Below, piece by piece: positions 7,550 through 17,376 of a stretch of DNA of 59,754 nt. The DNA is from Succinatimonas sp. UBA7265 (GTDB lineage Bacteria > Pseudomonadota > Gammaproteobacteria > Enterobacterales > Succinivibrionaceae). How positions within the stretch are numbered: position 1 is the first letter of the stretch; every line of letters starts with the position of its first letter. The position numbers were made by a program, and so were the translations under genes. The stretch spans positions 1 to 59,754 of the forward strand of contig DKSD01000048.1 of NCBI GenBank assembly GCA_002473165.1. Reading direction: 5' to 3'. The notes beneath the pieces are model-generated. The model was not told the origin of the DNA. It did not search any database and worked only from the letters and a program-made list of their open reading frames with translations.

Positions 7550-9646
7550 ATGCTGTTTGACGATCCGGCGCTTTCTGCCTTAAAAAAACAATTTGAAAAG
7601 GACAAAGTGCAAAAAGAAGGCACGGTCAAAGCCACCGATCGCGGTTTCGGCTTTTTGGAAGTCGATCGCGACTCTTATTTCATCGCCCCCGATGACATGC
7701 GCAAGGTCGTGCACGGCGATCGCATCAGCGCCTTTATCGAAAACGACGATCAGGGGCGGCAGCGCGCCGTGCCCTGCAAGCTCTCAGAGAGCTTTTTAAA
7801 ACGCTTTGTCGCCCGCGCCGTCGTCTCATCGGGGCGGCTTATGTGCATCCCCGATCATCCCAATATCCGCGTGCACATCAATTGCGACGACCGCCGCGAG
7901 GACAAAAAGCTCCCGGTTAAAAGCGGCGACTTTGTCGTCTGCATGCTCACAAAGCACGCCTTAAAAGACGGGGAGTTCCGCGCCGACATCATCGAGCGCA
8001 TCTGTCAGAAGAACGATCCGCGCGCGCCGTGGACGGTGTCGCTGCGCCGCTACGATCTGCCGCTCAAAGAGCCTGAGGATCAGGACTTTCCCTTCCTCGA
8101 GGGCTCCTATGCGCGCGAGGATCTGACTGCGATGCCTTTTGTCACCATCGACAGCGCCCACACCCAGGACATGGACGACGCCCTGTATTGCGAGAGAAAT
8201 GAGGACGGCTTTAAGCTCACCGTGGCCATCGCCGATCCCACAGGCTATATCGCCGAGGGCTCGGAGCTTGACGCCTACGCGGCCAGACGCGCTTTCTCCG
8301 TGTATCTGCCCGGGCAGGACATTCCGATGCTGCCGCGCATCCTCTCCCAGAACCTCTGCTCGCTGCGCGAAGGTCAGGAGCGCCCGGTGATCGCGGGCAC
8401 GTTCCTGGTGTCAAAAGACGGCGCCATAGATTTTTCCAAAACCTCGTTCTGCCTCGGCACCATAAAATCGCAGGGCAAGCTCGTCTACGATGAGGTCTCA
8501 GACTGGTTTGAAGGCAAAGAGGGGGCGGTCTTTAACCCCTCGGAGCAGGTGGCGGCGGTCTTAAAGACGCTGGCGGAATTTACAGATGCACGCGATCGCT
8601 ACCGCAGCACCCACGCCGCGCCTTTTCGCAACAAACCGGATTACGATTTCATCCTCAAAGAGGACGGCTCGCTCGATCACATCGAGATCGAGTACCGGCG
8701 CATCGCCAACCGCATCGTCGAGGAGAGCATGATCACGGCCAATGTCTGCGCCGGCAGCCTTTTGGCTGAAAAACTTAACTGCGGCGTGTTCAACACCCAC
8801 GCGGGCTTTGACACGGACCGCCTCGAGGACATCGTAAAGCTGCTTGAGCAGGAGCACTGCCCGTACGATCCCGCAACTTTAAACACCCTGGAGGGCTACA
8901 ACGCGATCCGCCGCTTTGCCGTCGCCCAGAGCTCGCCTTACATGGACTGCCGCATCCGCAGGCTCCAGGCCTACTCCGAGATCAGCATCGCCCCAGGCCC
9001 GCATTACGCGCTGGGCGTGCAGAACTACGCCACCTGGACCTCGCCTATCCGCAAGTACGGCGACATGGTAAACCACCGCCTCTTAAAGAGCCTGATCGTC
9101 GCCGCGGCCCACCCGAAGATGCCCGACAGCCAGACACTTGCGACCATGAACCTCGCGCGCCGCACCAACCGCATGGCCGAGCGCGATGTGCGTGACTGGC
9201 TGTATGTCGATTACCTGGAGCCTGACATCGAGAAGAAGACCGTGTTCAAAGGCGAGGTCTTTGACATCTCCCGCGGCGGCATGCGCGTGACGCTTGATGA
9301 CAACGGCGCCATGGTCTTTGTGCCTTTCAGCTTCATGAGCCCCGATCGCGACAGCATGACGCTCGACGCCGATCTCGGCATGGCTTTGGTAAAAGGTGAA
9401 TGCGTGTTAAAGCTTGGCGATCCGCTGGAGGTGAGGATCATCGAGGTCGATCACGAGACGCGCTCCGTCACGGCCGCCCCGGCCGCCTCCATAGGCGGCG
9501 TGCTGCTCCCCGAGCCCGTGCCCCGCTCCAAAGCCAAGCCGCACCGCGGTCCCCAGGATCACCGCTCAGGCGGCAAAAACGATCACCGCCGCCGCGAAGG
9601 CCAAGGGCACGACGAGCGCCGCCGCTTTGGCAGCCCCAGGGGCTGA
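7550..9646 (+). CDS. rnb: Exoribonuclease II
   Basis: Processive 3'-5' exoribonuclease of the RNB family. It matches RNase II and not RNase R: it opens with a short FDDPALSALKKQF helix, then CSD1 (KATDRGFGFLEVD), CSD2, the RNB domain and an S1 domain. The catalytic cluster DSAHTQDMDDAL places Asp near 200, 207, 209 and 210, as in E. coli RNase II; the RIANRIVEESM and TSPIRKYGDMVNHR motifs follow. S1 begins near residue 560 (VFKGEVFDISRGGMRV). The protein is 698 residues, against 644 in E. coli; the difference is a basic low-complexity tail from about residue 655, rich in Arg, His, Gly and Lys. The bidirectional terminator at 9661-9700 follows. Confidence 0.93.
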   Translation: MLFDDPALSALKKQFEKDKVQKEGTVKATDRGFGFLEVDRDSYFIAPDDMRKVVHGDRISAFIENDDQGRQRAVPCKLSESFLKRFVARAVVSSGRLMCIPDHPNIRVHINCDDRREDKKLPVKSGDFVVCMLTKHALKDGEFRADIIERICQKNDPRAPWTVSLRRYDLPLKEPEDQDFPFLEGSYAREDLTAMPFVTIDSAHTQDMDDALYCERNEDGFKLTVAIADPTGYIAEGSELDAYAARRAFSVYLPGQDIPMLPRILSQNLCSLREGQERPVIAGTFLVSKDGAIDFSKTSFCLGTIKSQGKLVYDEVSDWFEGKEGAVFNPSEQVAAVLKTLAEFTDARDRYRSTHAAPFRNKPDYDFILKEDGSLDHIEIEYRRIANRIVEESMITANVCAGSLLAEKLNCGVFNTHAGFDTDRLEDIVKLLEQEHCPYDPATLNTLEGYNAIRRFAVAQSSPYMDCRIRRLQAYSEISIAPGPHYALGVQNYATWTSPIRKYGDMVNHRLLKSLIVAAAHPKMPDSQTLATMNLARRTNRMAERDVRDWLYVDYLEPDIEKKTVFKGEVFDISRGGMRVTLDDNGAMVFVPFSFMSPDRDSMTLDADLGMALVKGECVLKLGDPLEVRIIEVDHETRSVTAAPAASIGGVLLPEPVPRSKAKPHRGPQDHRSGGKNDHRRREGQGHDERRRFGSPRG

Positions 9647-9660
9647 GAGCAAACAGGCAT

Positions 9661-9700
9661 AAAAAAGCCGCAGCCGCCTTAAAGCGGCCGCGGCTTTTTT
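9661..9700. terminator. Bidirectional terminator between rnb and prlC
   Basis: A long stem with A-run on the left and T-run on the right: AAAAAAGCCGC pairs with GCGGCTTTTTT, with an inner GCCGC/GCGGC stem and a CTTAAA loop. It lies between two convergent genes and works on both strands. Confidence 0.85.
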
Positions 9701-9711
9701 GCGCCCTAAGG

Positions 9712-11787
9712 TTACGGCCTGATGCCGCTTTGCTTTAACAGGGCGTCCGTCTGCGGCTTGCGGCCGCGGAAGGCGACAAAGGACTTTAGCGGATCGCGGC
9801 TGCCGCCTACGGCGAGGATCTCATCGCGGAAGGCCGCACCGCACTCCGGGGAGAAGATCCCCTCCTCAAGGAAGCGCCCGAAAGCGTCGGCGGCTAACAC
9901 CTCAGCCCACTTGTAGCTGTAATAGCCTGCCGCGTAGCCTCCTGCAAAGATATGGGAGAAGCTGTTGGCAAAGCGGGCTTGGGGCCACACCGGCACGACG
10001 GTGACGCGCTTTTGCACCTCAGAGAGGATCTCCTGGATGCGCCCGCCGCGGGAAGGGTCATATTCTGCGTGGATGCGCATGTCGAAGATCGCGAACTCGA
10101 GCTGGCGCAGCATCGCCATGGCGCTCTCGAAATTGCGCGCGCGGATCAGAGATTCGATCTCCTTTTGCGGCAGGCTCTCCCCGGTGCGCACATGCTTTGA
10201 GAGGAAGGCGAGCACCTCTTTTTGCCAGGCAAAGTTCTCGTTAAACTGCGAGGGCAGCTCGACGGCGTCCCAGCACACGCCGTTGATGCCTGAGACATCG
10301 GCGACGTCGATGCGGGTAAGCAGCTGGTTTAAGGCGTGCCCGAACTCGTGGAACAGCGTCACGACCTCATCGTGCGTGAGCTCGACCTCGCGGCCGTTCA
10401 CCGGCGGAGTGAAATTGCAGACGACATAGGCGGCCGGCAGCTGCAGCACGCCGTCTGAGCGGTTGCGCCTTGTCAGGCACTCGTCCATCCACGCGCCGCC
10501 CTGCTTGCCCTCGCGGGCGTAGAGATCCATGTAGAACGATCCGATCCTGCTGCCAAAATCGTCGTAAACATCGTAAAAGCGCACCTCGGGATCCCAGACG
10601 TCCACGCCCAGATGCGGCCTGAACGACACGTTATACAGACGCCCGGCGCACTCAAAGAGCCCGCGGATCACCGTGTTCACCGGGAAGTAGGCGCGCAGTT
10701 TCTCCTCGTCATAGGAATATTTTTCCGCCCGCAGCTTCTCAGACCAGTAGGCGATATCCCAGGGCTCCAGGCTCTCACAGCCGTGCGCTTTGGCGTATTC
10801 TGCGAGCGTTTTGACCTCCTCGCGCCCCTGGCGCAGGGATTTGTCCGCGAGATCGTATAAGAACGCGAGCACTTCCTCAGGGGATTTGGCCATCTTGGGT
10901 TCAAGCGAATACTCGGCGTAGTTCTTAAAGCCCAGAAGCTGCGCGAGCTCATGGCGCAGCTTTAAGATCTCCTCCATCACCGGGGCGTTGTCCCATTTCT
11001 CAGGGTGCTCGCCCTCATCGGAGGCGCGCGTCATGTAAGCCTTATAGATGCGCTCGCGCAGCTCCCGCCTGTCGGCAAATTTCAAAAACGGGTAGTAGGA
11101 GGGAAAATCCAGGGTAAAGGCCCAGCCCTCAAGGCCGCGCTTTTGAGCCTCGGAAGCCGCCAGCTGTTTTGCGCCTGCAGGCACTCCCTTGAGATCGCCC
11201 TCGTCCGTCACATTGAGCACATAGCTGTGGGTGGCGTCGAGCACGTTGTTGGCAAACTTTGTCGTAAGCTGCGACAGGCGCGCGCAGATCTCGGCGTAGC
11301 GCTTTTTGCCCGCCTCATCGAGGGCGACGCCGCCTAACCTGAAATCGCGGATGCTCTGGCGCACCGCCTCCTGCTGCGCCTGGGTCATCAGTCCGAAGGC
11401 GTCCGAATCCTCTATGGATTTATAAGCTTTGTAAAGCGGCTCATAAGCCCCTGCCCATGCGGAGTAGGCCGCCACCTCAGGCAGGCACTCCTCGTAGGCC
11501 TTGCGAAACTTTGGAGTGTTCTTCACATTGTTTAAGTGGGAGGCTGCGCCCCAGATCTTGCCAAAGGCGTCATCGGCCTCCTCTATGGGGGCGATGACAT
11601 TGTCCCAGGTGGCATCCTCCGCGTGGGCGGCGCACACCTTTTTGATGACTTCGGTGCACTTTTGGATGCCGGAGCTTACCGCCTCCTTGAGATCCTCAGG
11701 TTTTACCTGCGAAAAGCGCGGTAGGGTGTCGATGTGCAAAAGCGGGTTTTCCCGCGCTGTCTGCACCTTGTGGGTATTCTGTGGCAT
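9712..11787 (-). CDS. prlC: Oligopeptidase A (M3 metallopeptidase)
   Basis: Cytosolic zinc oligopeptidase of the M3 (thimet) family that degrades short peptides, including cleaved signal peptides. The zinc-binding helix HEFGH is near residues 480-484, with the third ligand Glu in the ELPSQFNE segment about 28 residues later. The substrate-binding FAGGYAAGYYSYKWAEV block near the C-terminus is also typical. I start at ATG 11787 because TTAAGGAAAAAC precedes it as ribosome binding site; a start ten codons upstream would lack one. That gives 691 residues, the usual length. It is transcribed alone, divergently from the aminopeptidase gene, and ends at a shared terminator. Confidence 0.94.
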   Translation of the reverse strand: MPQNTHKVQTARENPLLHIDTLPRFSQVKPEDLKEAVSSGIQKCTEVIKKVCAAHAEDATWDNVIAPIEEADDAFGKIWGAASHLNNVKNTPKFRKAYEECLPEVAAYSAWAGAYEPLYKAYKSIEDSDAFGLMTQAQQEAVRQSIRDFRLGGVALDEAGKKRYAEICARLSQLTTKFANNVLDATHSYVLNVTDEGDLKGVPAGAKQLAASEAQKRGLEGWAFTLDFPSYYPFLKFADRRELRERIYKAYMTRASDEGEHPEKWDNAPVMEEILKLRHELAQLLGFKNYAEYSLEPKMAKSPEEVLAFLYDLADKSLRQGREEVKTLAEYAKAHGCESLEPWDIAYWSEKLRAEKYSYDEEKLRAYFPVNTVIRGLFECAGRLYNVSFRPHLGVDVWDPEVRFYDVYDDFGSRIGSFYMDLYAREGKQGGAWMDECLTRRNRSDGVLQLPAAYVVCNFTPPVNGREVELTHDEVVTLFHEFGHALNQLLTRIDVADVSGINGVCWDAVELPSQFNENFAWQKEVLAFLSKHVRTGESLPQKEIESLIRARNFESAMAMLRQLEFAIFDMRIHAEYDPSRGGRIQEILSEVQKRVTVVPVWPQARFANSFSHIFAGGYAAGYYSYKWAEVLAADAFGRFLEEGIFSPECGAAFRDEILAVGGSRDPLKSFVAFRGRKPQTDALLKQSGIRP

Positions 11788-11922
11788 GTTTTTCCTTAAC
11801 GCTATGATCTTTAACACTTAAGCCCTTACAGGGCCGCGCCTGTGCTGTGCTAAGATCTTCTGATATGGCAAATAAAGTCCCTTCGCTACCATGATGGGGA
11901 TTTATTTTGGGAATTTCCACAC

Positions 11923-13854
11923 ATGACCGACAAAATTAACCGCAGTCCCTCCCGCGCGCGCGCGCTGCGCGAGCTTATGAAAGAACAGGGGCTGGATGCC
12001 GTGCTCATCGGGCACGATGACGAATACCTCTCAGAGGAGCTCTCCCCTGAATGCGAGCGCCTGCGCTGGCTGACCGCGTTCTCAGGCAGCGCCGGCGCCT
12101 GCTGCATGCTCCGCGAGGAGGACAGCCCGATCCTTGAAAAAGGCGTGTCTGTAAAAGGCGCTGACGGCAAGGAATATTCGTTAAAGCGCGCCGCCGCGCT
12201 CTTTGTGGACGGGCGCTACACGCTGCAGGTTACGGTGCAGGCCGACGCGGAAATCTATGACAGCTTCAATTCAGCCGCACTGGCGCCTGAGGCCTGGCTG
12301 CGCGCGCTGCTCGATCGCGGCGCCAAAGTCGGCGTCGATCTCTCCTGCATGTCCTGGCGCGCCTATCTAAAGCTCAAAGCCGGGCTTGACCGCGAGGGCA
12401 TAGAGCTCGTTGACCTCAAAAAGAACCCCGTGGACGCCGTGTGGGAGGACCGCCCCGCGCCCGTGCACACAAAAGTTGAGATCTTCCCTGACGAATTCAA
12501 CGGCTGCCCCAGCCCGCAGAAGCGCCGCGATCTGGCAAAGCGCCTGCGCGATCGGGGGCTCGACGCCACAGTGATCTGCGATCCCGAGAGCATCTGCTGG
12601 CTCTTAAACATCCGCGGCCGCGACCGGCACTGCCTGCCGGTGGTCAACTGCCGCATGGTCGCCTACTCCAACGAGGCGCTCGAGTGGTACATCTCAGATG
12701 ATCACTTGGATGAGGAGAAGCAAAAGCAGCTGGAGGCCCATATCGGCCACATCGACATCTTCCCCGAAAACCGCTTTGACGAAGTGCTTGAGCGCCTGTG
12801 CACGTCGCAGTCGGCTGTGTTCGCCGATCCCGACAGCGTCAGCGCCCATGTGCTCAAAACGCTCAAAGACGGCGGCGCCCGCGTCACCGAGGGGCTGGGG
12901 CTGTGCCAGATGCCCAAGGCCTGCAAGAACCATGTGGAGATCGCAGGCGAGTACAAAGCCCACATCAAGGACGGCATCGCCATGTGCCGCTTCCTTTCCT
13001 GGCTTGACGAGCTCACCTGCCCGCTCAAAGCGCAATCCGATCCCGAAGGCTACCGCCGCCGCGTGAGCGACACGGATGAAAAAGTGCTCGCCGAGCGCGC
13101 CGAATCGTTCCGCAAGGTCGAGCAGGGCTATATCGAGCCCTCGTTTGACACGATCTCCGCCCTGGGCACGAACGCCTCGATGGTCCACTACAACCACCTC
13201 AACGCCGAAAAGCCCAAAGCTTTAGGCGACAGCCCGCTCTACATGATAGATTCAGGCGCCCACTACCTTGACGGCACGACGGACATCACCCGCACCGTGC
13301 TCGTAGGGCCGGGGCTTACCGATGAGATGCGCCGCATGTTCACCCTGGTGCTCAAGGCCCACATCGCCCTGGCGACGGCCGTGTTTCCCAAAGGCACCTC
13401 GGGGCTGCAGCTTGACGCCATCGCCCGCCGCCCGCTGTGGGATCACGGCTGCGACTACGCCCACGGCACCGGCCACGGCGTGGGGCACCTGCTCTCCGTG
13501 CACGAAGGGCCGCAGTGCATATCCTCGCACCGCTCGGACATCCCGCTTCAGCCCGGCATGGTGATCTCCGACGAGCCCGGCTATTACAAGGACGGCGTCT
13601 TCGGGATCCGCACGGAAAATCTGCTGGTGGTGCAGCCGTGCCAGCACCCGGGCATGGAGCACATGCTGTGCTTCAGCCCGCTGACTCTGGTGCCCGTGGA
13701 CACCCGCTGCCTCGACCTCAGCATGCTGACCTCAGGTGAAAAAGCCTGGCTCAACGGTTATCATCAGAATGTCCTGAGCGTCATCAAGAACGCCTCGGCC
13801 ACGCTCACCGACACCGAGGTGAACTGGCTGACCCAGGCCGCGGCCGCCATCTGA
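11923..13854 (+). CDS. Aminopeptidase P family protein (large, M24B)
   Basis: Metallopeptidase that removes an N-terminal residue preceding proline. The 643-residue size and the two creatinase-like N-terminal domains before the catalytic domain resemble the long XPNPEP1-type enzyme; the 440-residue E. coli PepP is shorter. The pita-bread catalytic domain shows the five metal ligands in order: Asp in MIDSGAHY (about 442), Asp in GTTDITRT (about 453), His in HGTGHGVGH (about 519-527), Glu in SDEPGYY (about 550) and Glu in RTENLL (about 565). It starts the run aminopeptidase-pssA-recG-AsmA-like; pssA begins 11 bases after its stop. Confidence 0.9.
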   Translation: MTDKINRSPSRARALRELMKEQGLDAVLIGHDDEYLSEELSPECERLRWLTAFSGSAGACCMLREEDSPILEKGVSVKGADGKEYSLKRAAALFVDGRYTLQVTVQADAEIYDSFNSAALAPEAWLRALLDRGAKVGVDLSCMSWRAYLKLKAGLDREGIELVDLKKNPVDAVWEDRPAPVHTKVEIFPDEFNGCPSPQKRRDLAKRLRDRGLDATVICDPESICWLLNIRGRDRHCLPVVNCRMVAYSNEALEWYISDDHLDEEKQKQLEAHIGHIDIFPENRFDEVLERLCTSQSAVFADPDSVSAHVLKTLKDGGARVTEGLGLCQMPKACKNHVEIAGEYKAHIKDGIAMCRFLSWLDELTCPLKAQSDPEGYRRRVSDTDEKVLAERAESFRKVEQGYIEPSFDTISALGTNASMVHYNHLNAEKPKALGDSPLYMIDSGAHYLDGTTDITRTVLVGPGLTDEMRRMFTLVLKAHIALATAVFPKGTSGLQLDAIARRPLWDHGCDYAHGTGHGVGHLLSVHEGPQCISSHRSDIPLQPGMVISDEPGYYKDGVFGIRTENLLVVQPCQHPGMEHMLCFSPLTLVPVDTRCLDLSMLTSGEKAWLNGYHQNVLSVIKNASATLTDTEVNWLTQAAAAI

Positions 13855-13865
13855 GAGGAGAGAGC

Positions 13866-15236
13866 ATGTTTTTTTGGCATCGCAACCTCGCAGGCCAGCT
13901 TTACTGCCAGACCCGTCTGCAGCAGCTGCCCTGCACCACGGTAAAAACCGAGGACTATGACATACTCGAAAGCCCGGCGCTGTTTCACAAACGCCTGCTC
14001 GAGCTCATCGCCGCGGCGCGCCACCGCATCCTCATGACTGTGCTCTATTTGCAGGATGACGAATGCGGCCGCGAGGTGCTCGACGCGCTCTATAAGGCCA
14101 AAGAGCGCAACCCGCAGCTTTACGTGCGCATCTATGTCGACTTCCACCGCGCGCAGCGCGGGCTCATCGGCAAAGGCCCGTCTTTAGGCAACAGCGAGCT
14201 TTATTACAGCAAAGCCAAAGGCTGCGACAACCCGCCGTGCATCTACGGCGTGCCGGTAAAGCGCCGCGAGCTCTTTGGCGTCATGCATTTAAAAGGCTGC
14301 GTATTCGACAACACCGTGCTCTACTCAGGCGCCTCGGTAAACGACGTGTACCTTGGGTATAACGGCCGCTACCGCCTGGATCGCTACCATGAGATCCGCT
14401 CGCCCGAGCTTGCCGATTCCATGTGCTCTTTTGTGACCTCGGCTTTCCATTCCAATTACGCCGTACAGGACTTCTCGCAGGGCCCGGTGAAACCTGCAAA
14501 GCAGATGCGCGAGGAGATCCGGCAGCTGCGCCGCCACCTGACCGAGGTGCAGTACACCATCAAAAGCTCCCACATCCGCCGCAGCGAGGTGGGGATCACC
14601 CCGCTCTCAGGCCTGGGCAAGCGCCGCAATCTCTTAAACCGGGCCATACTCTGGCTCATCGGCGCGGCCAAGAGCCATCTCTTTGTCTGCACCCCGTACT
14701 TCAACCCGCCCAAGCCGGTGCTCGCCGCGCTAGCAGGCGCTTTGGCCTCAGGCGTGAAAGTGACGCTTTTGGCAGGGGACAAGACCGCCAACGACTTTTT
14801 CATCAAGCCCGGCGAGAAATTCTCGGCCGTGGGCGTCGTCCCTTACATCTACGAGCAGAATTTGCGCAATTTCATCATGCGCAACGACGCTTACGTCAAA
14901 TCCGGGCAGCTTGAGATCATGCTGTGGAAGGACGGCGACAACACGTTCCACGTCAAGGGCATGTTCGTCGATCAGAACTACGCGCTCATCACCGGCAACA
15001 ACTTAAACCCGCGCGCCTGGGCGCTCGATCTGGAAAACGGCCTCATCATCTCTGACCCTGGCCATGTCATGCAGGACAAGTTCATCCACGAACAGCTCTA
15101 CCTGCTGCGGCACACGACGCAGATCACCGACGCCTCGCAGCTTGAGAGCCTGGACGATTACCCTGAGGAAGTGCAGAAGATCCTCTCGCGCGTCAAACTG
15201 CTCAAGGCCTCGATCTTCATCAGGCACCTGCTCTGA
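13866..15236 (+). CDS. pssA: CDP-diacylglycerol-serine O-phosphatidyltransferase (PLD type)
   Basis: Makes phosphatidylserine, precursor of phosphatidylethanolamine, from CDP-diacylglycerol and serine at the inner membrane surface. It belongs to the phospholipase D superfamily, like E. coli PssA (451 residues; 456 here). Two HxK motifs are visible: HLKGCVFD near residue 141 and HVKGMFVD near residue 362, each followed by the expected Asn-bearing block (GASVNDVYL; TGNNLNPRAWALD). The ATG at 13866 follows GAGAGGAGAGAGC, a strong ribosome binding site. recG starts 7 bases after its end. Confidence 0.94.
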   Translation: MFFWHRNLAGQLYCQTRLQQLPCTTVKTEDYDILESPALFHKRLLELIAAARHRILMTVLYLQDDECGREVLDALYKAKERNPQLYVRIYVDFHRAQRGLIGKGPSLGNSELYYSKAKGCDNPPCIYGVPVKRRELFGVMHLKGCVFDNTVLYSGASVNDVYLGYNGRYRLDRYHEIRSPELADSMCSFVTSAFHSNYAVQDFSQGPVKPAKQMREEIRQLRRHLTEVQYTIKSSHIRRSEVGITPLSGLGKRRNLLNRAILWLIGAAKSHLFVCTPYFNPPKPVLAALAGALASGVKVTLLAGDKTANDFFIKPGEKFSAVGVVPYIYEQNLRNFIMRNDAYVKSGQLEIMLWKDGDNTFHVKGMFVDQNYALITGNNLNPRAWALDLENGLIISDPGHVMQDKFIHEQLYLLRHTTQITDASQLESLDDYPEEVQKILSRVKLLKASIFIRHLL

Positions 15237-15243
15237 GGGACGC

Positions 15244-17364
15244 ATGGAGCAGGGAGACGCTTACTTCGCAACCGCCTCGGTAGCCTCGCTCAAAGGGGTG
15301 GGCGGCTCTTTTGCCCAAAAACTCCAGTCCCAGGGCGTGCTCACGCTCTTTGATCTGCTTTTGGATCTGCCTTTCCGCTACCTGGACGAGACCCGAATCA
15401 CCAAGGCGCGCGAAGCTAAAGTCAACGGGCGCGAGCAGCTGTTCAGCCTTAAGGTGTGCTCATCGCAGTCTTTTACCACGCGCAGCGGCAAGCGCCTGTT
15501 TACCGTGACGCTTGAGGATGACAGCGCCCGCATGCAGGCGCTGTTCTTTAACAGCTGGCCCGGGTTTTCCAACCAGTTCCAGGGCGGGCGGATGCTCATG
15601 GCCTTCGGGCAGGTAAAGCGCGGCATGACCGGCATGGCCTGCCTGCAGCACCCCTCAGTGCATTTTTTGGACCCCGGCGAGGAGCCGCAGGTCCAAAGCA
15701 CCCTGACCCCCGTCTACCACAGCCCGGGCAAGATGCCGCAGAAAACGCTGCGCCGCCTGATCACGGAGACGCTCGAAAAGCTGCGCGCCATCCCGCTGCC
15801 TGAGCTGCTGCCTGCGAGCCTGCGCCCGGGCGGCCTTGACATCAACACGGCGATCGCCCTGACGCACCGCCCCGCGCCGCCCAAAGACAGCGAGGCTGTC
15901 GTAACCCCCGAGGAACTTCCGTCTTTCAGGCGCCTGTGCTTTGAGGAGCTTACCGCCTACGAGCTCATGCTGCTCTCGCTCAAGAGGATCAACCGCAACC
16001 GCCGCAGCCTGCCGCTGAAATTCGATGCCGCGCTGCACCAAAAGCTGCTCTCCTCTTTGGGCTTTGCCCTGACCCCCTCGCAGGATCAGGCCTTCAATGA
16101 GATCATGGCCGATCTCTCAAAGCCCGTGCCCATGCTGCGCCTGCTCCACGGCGATGTGGGATCGGGCAAGACGCTCGTCGCGCTGCTTGCGTGCCTGCAG
16201 GCGGCCGGCAACGGCGTTCAGAGCGTGCTGCTCGCGCCCACCGAGCTTCTGGCCAGGCAGCATTACGGGAAGTTTTTGCAGATCCTAAGCCCCTTGGGCG
16301 TGCGCTGCGCCCTGCTGTACTCAGGCCAGAAAAAAGCCGAGCGCGCGCAGGTTTTGGAGGAGATCGCACAAGGGCGCGCGCAGGTAGTCATCGGCACCCA
16401 CAGCCTGTTCCAGCCTGAGGTGGCTTACAAGGCGCTCACGCTGGCAGTCATAGACGAGCAGCACCGCTTTGGCGTCGAGCAGCGCGCGGCGCTGCTGCGC
16501 AAAGCTCCGGAGGGCACGGCCGTCCACCAGCTCGTCATGACGGCAACGCCGATCCCCAGAACCCAGCAGCTGGCGCTCTTTGCCGATCTGGATGTCTCAA
16601 CCTTAAAGGAACTGCCCTCAGGGCGCACCCCGGTGACGACTGCCATCATGGACGACTCCAGGCGCGGCGACATCATCAAGCGCCTGCGCGAGGTCTGCTC
16701 TAAGGGCGCCCAGGCCTACTGGATCTGCCCGCGCATCGACGAGGGCGATGAGGAAGACGACAGCCCCCTCGCATCGGTAAAAGAGATCCACGCGCTGCTC
16801 ACCCGCCAGCTTCCCGGGATAAAAGTCGGCCTGCTCCACGGCCAGATGGGCTCTGATGAGAAGACCAAAGTCATGGAGAAATTCTTAAAAGGGGAGATCT
16901 CCGTGCTCGCCGCCACCACGATCGTGGAGGTGGGCGTCGACGTGCCCAACGCCTCAATCATCGTCATCGACGGCGCCCAGGGGCTGGGGCTGGCGCAGCT
17001 GCACCAGCTGCGCGGCCGCGTCGGCCGCGGGCGGGCGCGCTCTTACTGCATCTTAGTCTACAAACGCGGCACGGCCGGGGAAGGATCCGTGGCCTGGGAG
17101 CGGCTTAAGATCATGCGCAAGACCACCGACGGCTTTAAGATCGCCGAGGCCGATCTCAAACTGCGCGGCCCGGGCGAGATCCTCGGGCATCAGCAGACCG
17201 GCTTTAACCTCTTCAGGGTGGCGGACGCCGGGCGCGATCACGAGATGTTCAAAGACGCGCGCGCCGCCGCCGAACAGATCCTGCCTGACAATGAACGCGC
17301 GCGCGCGCTCATCGGCCGCTGGTTCCACGGTTTCTCCGTAAATTCCGGCACGAGCAAGGCTTAA
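15244..17364 (+). CDS. recG: ATP-dependent DNA helicase RecG
   Basis: Branch-migrating helicase that reverses stalled replication forks and unwinds R-loops and Holliday junctions. The 706-residue protein has the N-terminal wedge domain (LKGVGGSFAQKL, OB fold to about residue 150), Walker A GDVGSGKT near residue 302, the DEQHRFGVEQR motif II near 403 and the TATPIPRT motif III. The C-terminal GRVGRGRARSYC and LRGPGEILGHQQTG segments complete the RecG signature (the usual GTRQSG reads GHQQTG). The frame is open further upstream into pssA, but homology begins at this ATG, 7 bases after pssA ends. Confidence 0.96.
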   Translation: MEQGDAYFATASVASLKGVGGSFAQKLQSQGVLTLFDLLLDLPFRYLDETRITKAREAKVNGREQLFSLKVCSSQSFTTRSGKRLFTVTLEDDSARMQALFFNSWPGFSNQFQGGRMLMAFGQVKRGMTGMACLQHPSVHFLDPGEEPQVQSTLTPVYHSPGKMPQKTLRRLITETLEKLRAIPLPELLPASLRPGGLDINTAIALTHRPAPPKDSEAVVTPEELPSFRRLCFEELTAYELMLLSLKRINRNRRSLPLKFDAALHQKLLSSLGFALTPSQDQAFNEIMADLSKPVPMLRLLHGDVGSGKTLVALLACLQAAGNGVQSVLLAPTELLARQHYGKFLQILSPLGVRCALLYSGQKKAERAQVLEEIAQGRAQVVIGTHSLFQPEVAYKALTLAVIDEQHRFGVEQRAALLRKAPEGTAVHQLVMTATPIPRTQQLALFADLDVSTLKELPSGRTPVTTAIMDDSRRGDIIKRLREVCSKGAQAYWICPRIDEGDEEDDSPLASVKEIHALLTRQLPGIKVGLLHGQMGSDEKTKVMEKFLKGEISVLAATTIVEVGVDVPNASIIVIDGAQGLGLAQLHQLRGRVGRGRARSYCILVYKRGTAGEGSVAWERLKIMRKTTDGFKIAEADLKLRGPGEILGHQQTGFNLFRVADAGRDHEMFKDARAAAEQILPDNERARALIGRWFHGFSVNSGTSKA

Positions 17365-17376
17365 GGGAGGAGACTC

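Noticed and set aside
15064..15243. Longer start for recG inside pssA
   Set aside because: The extra 60 residues are Ser/Arg/Thr-rich out-of-frame pssA sequence; RecG homology begins at 15244.
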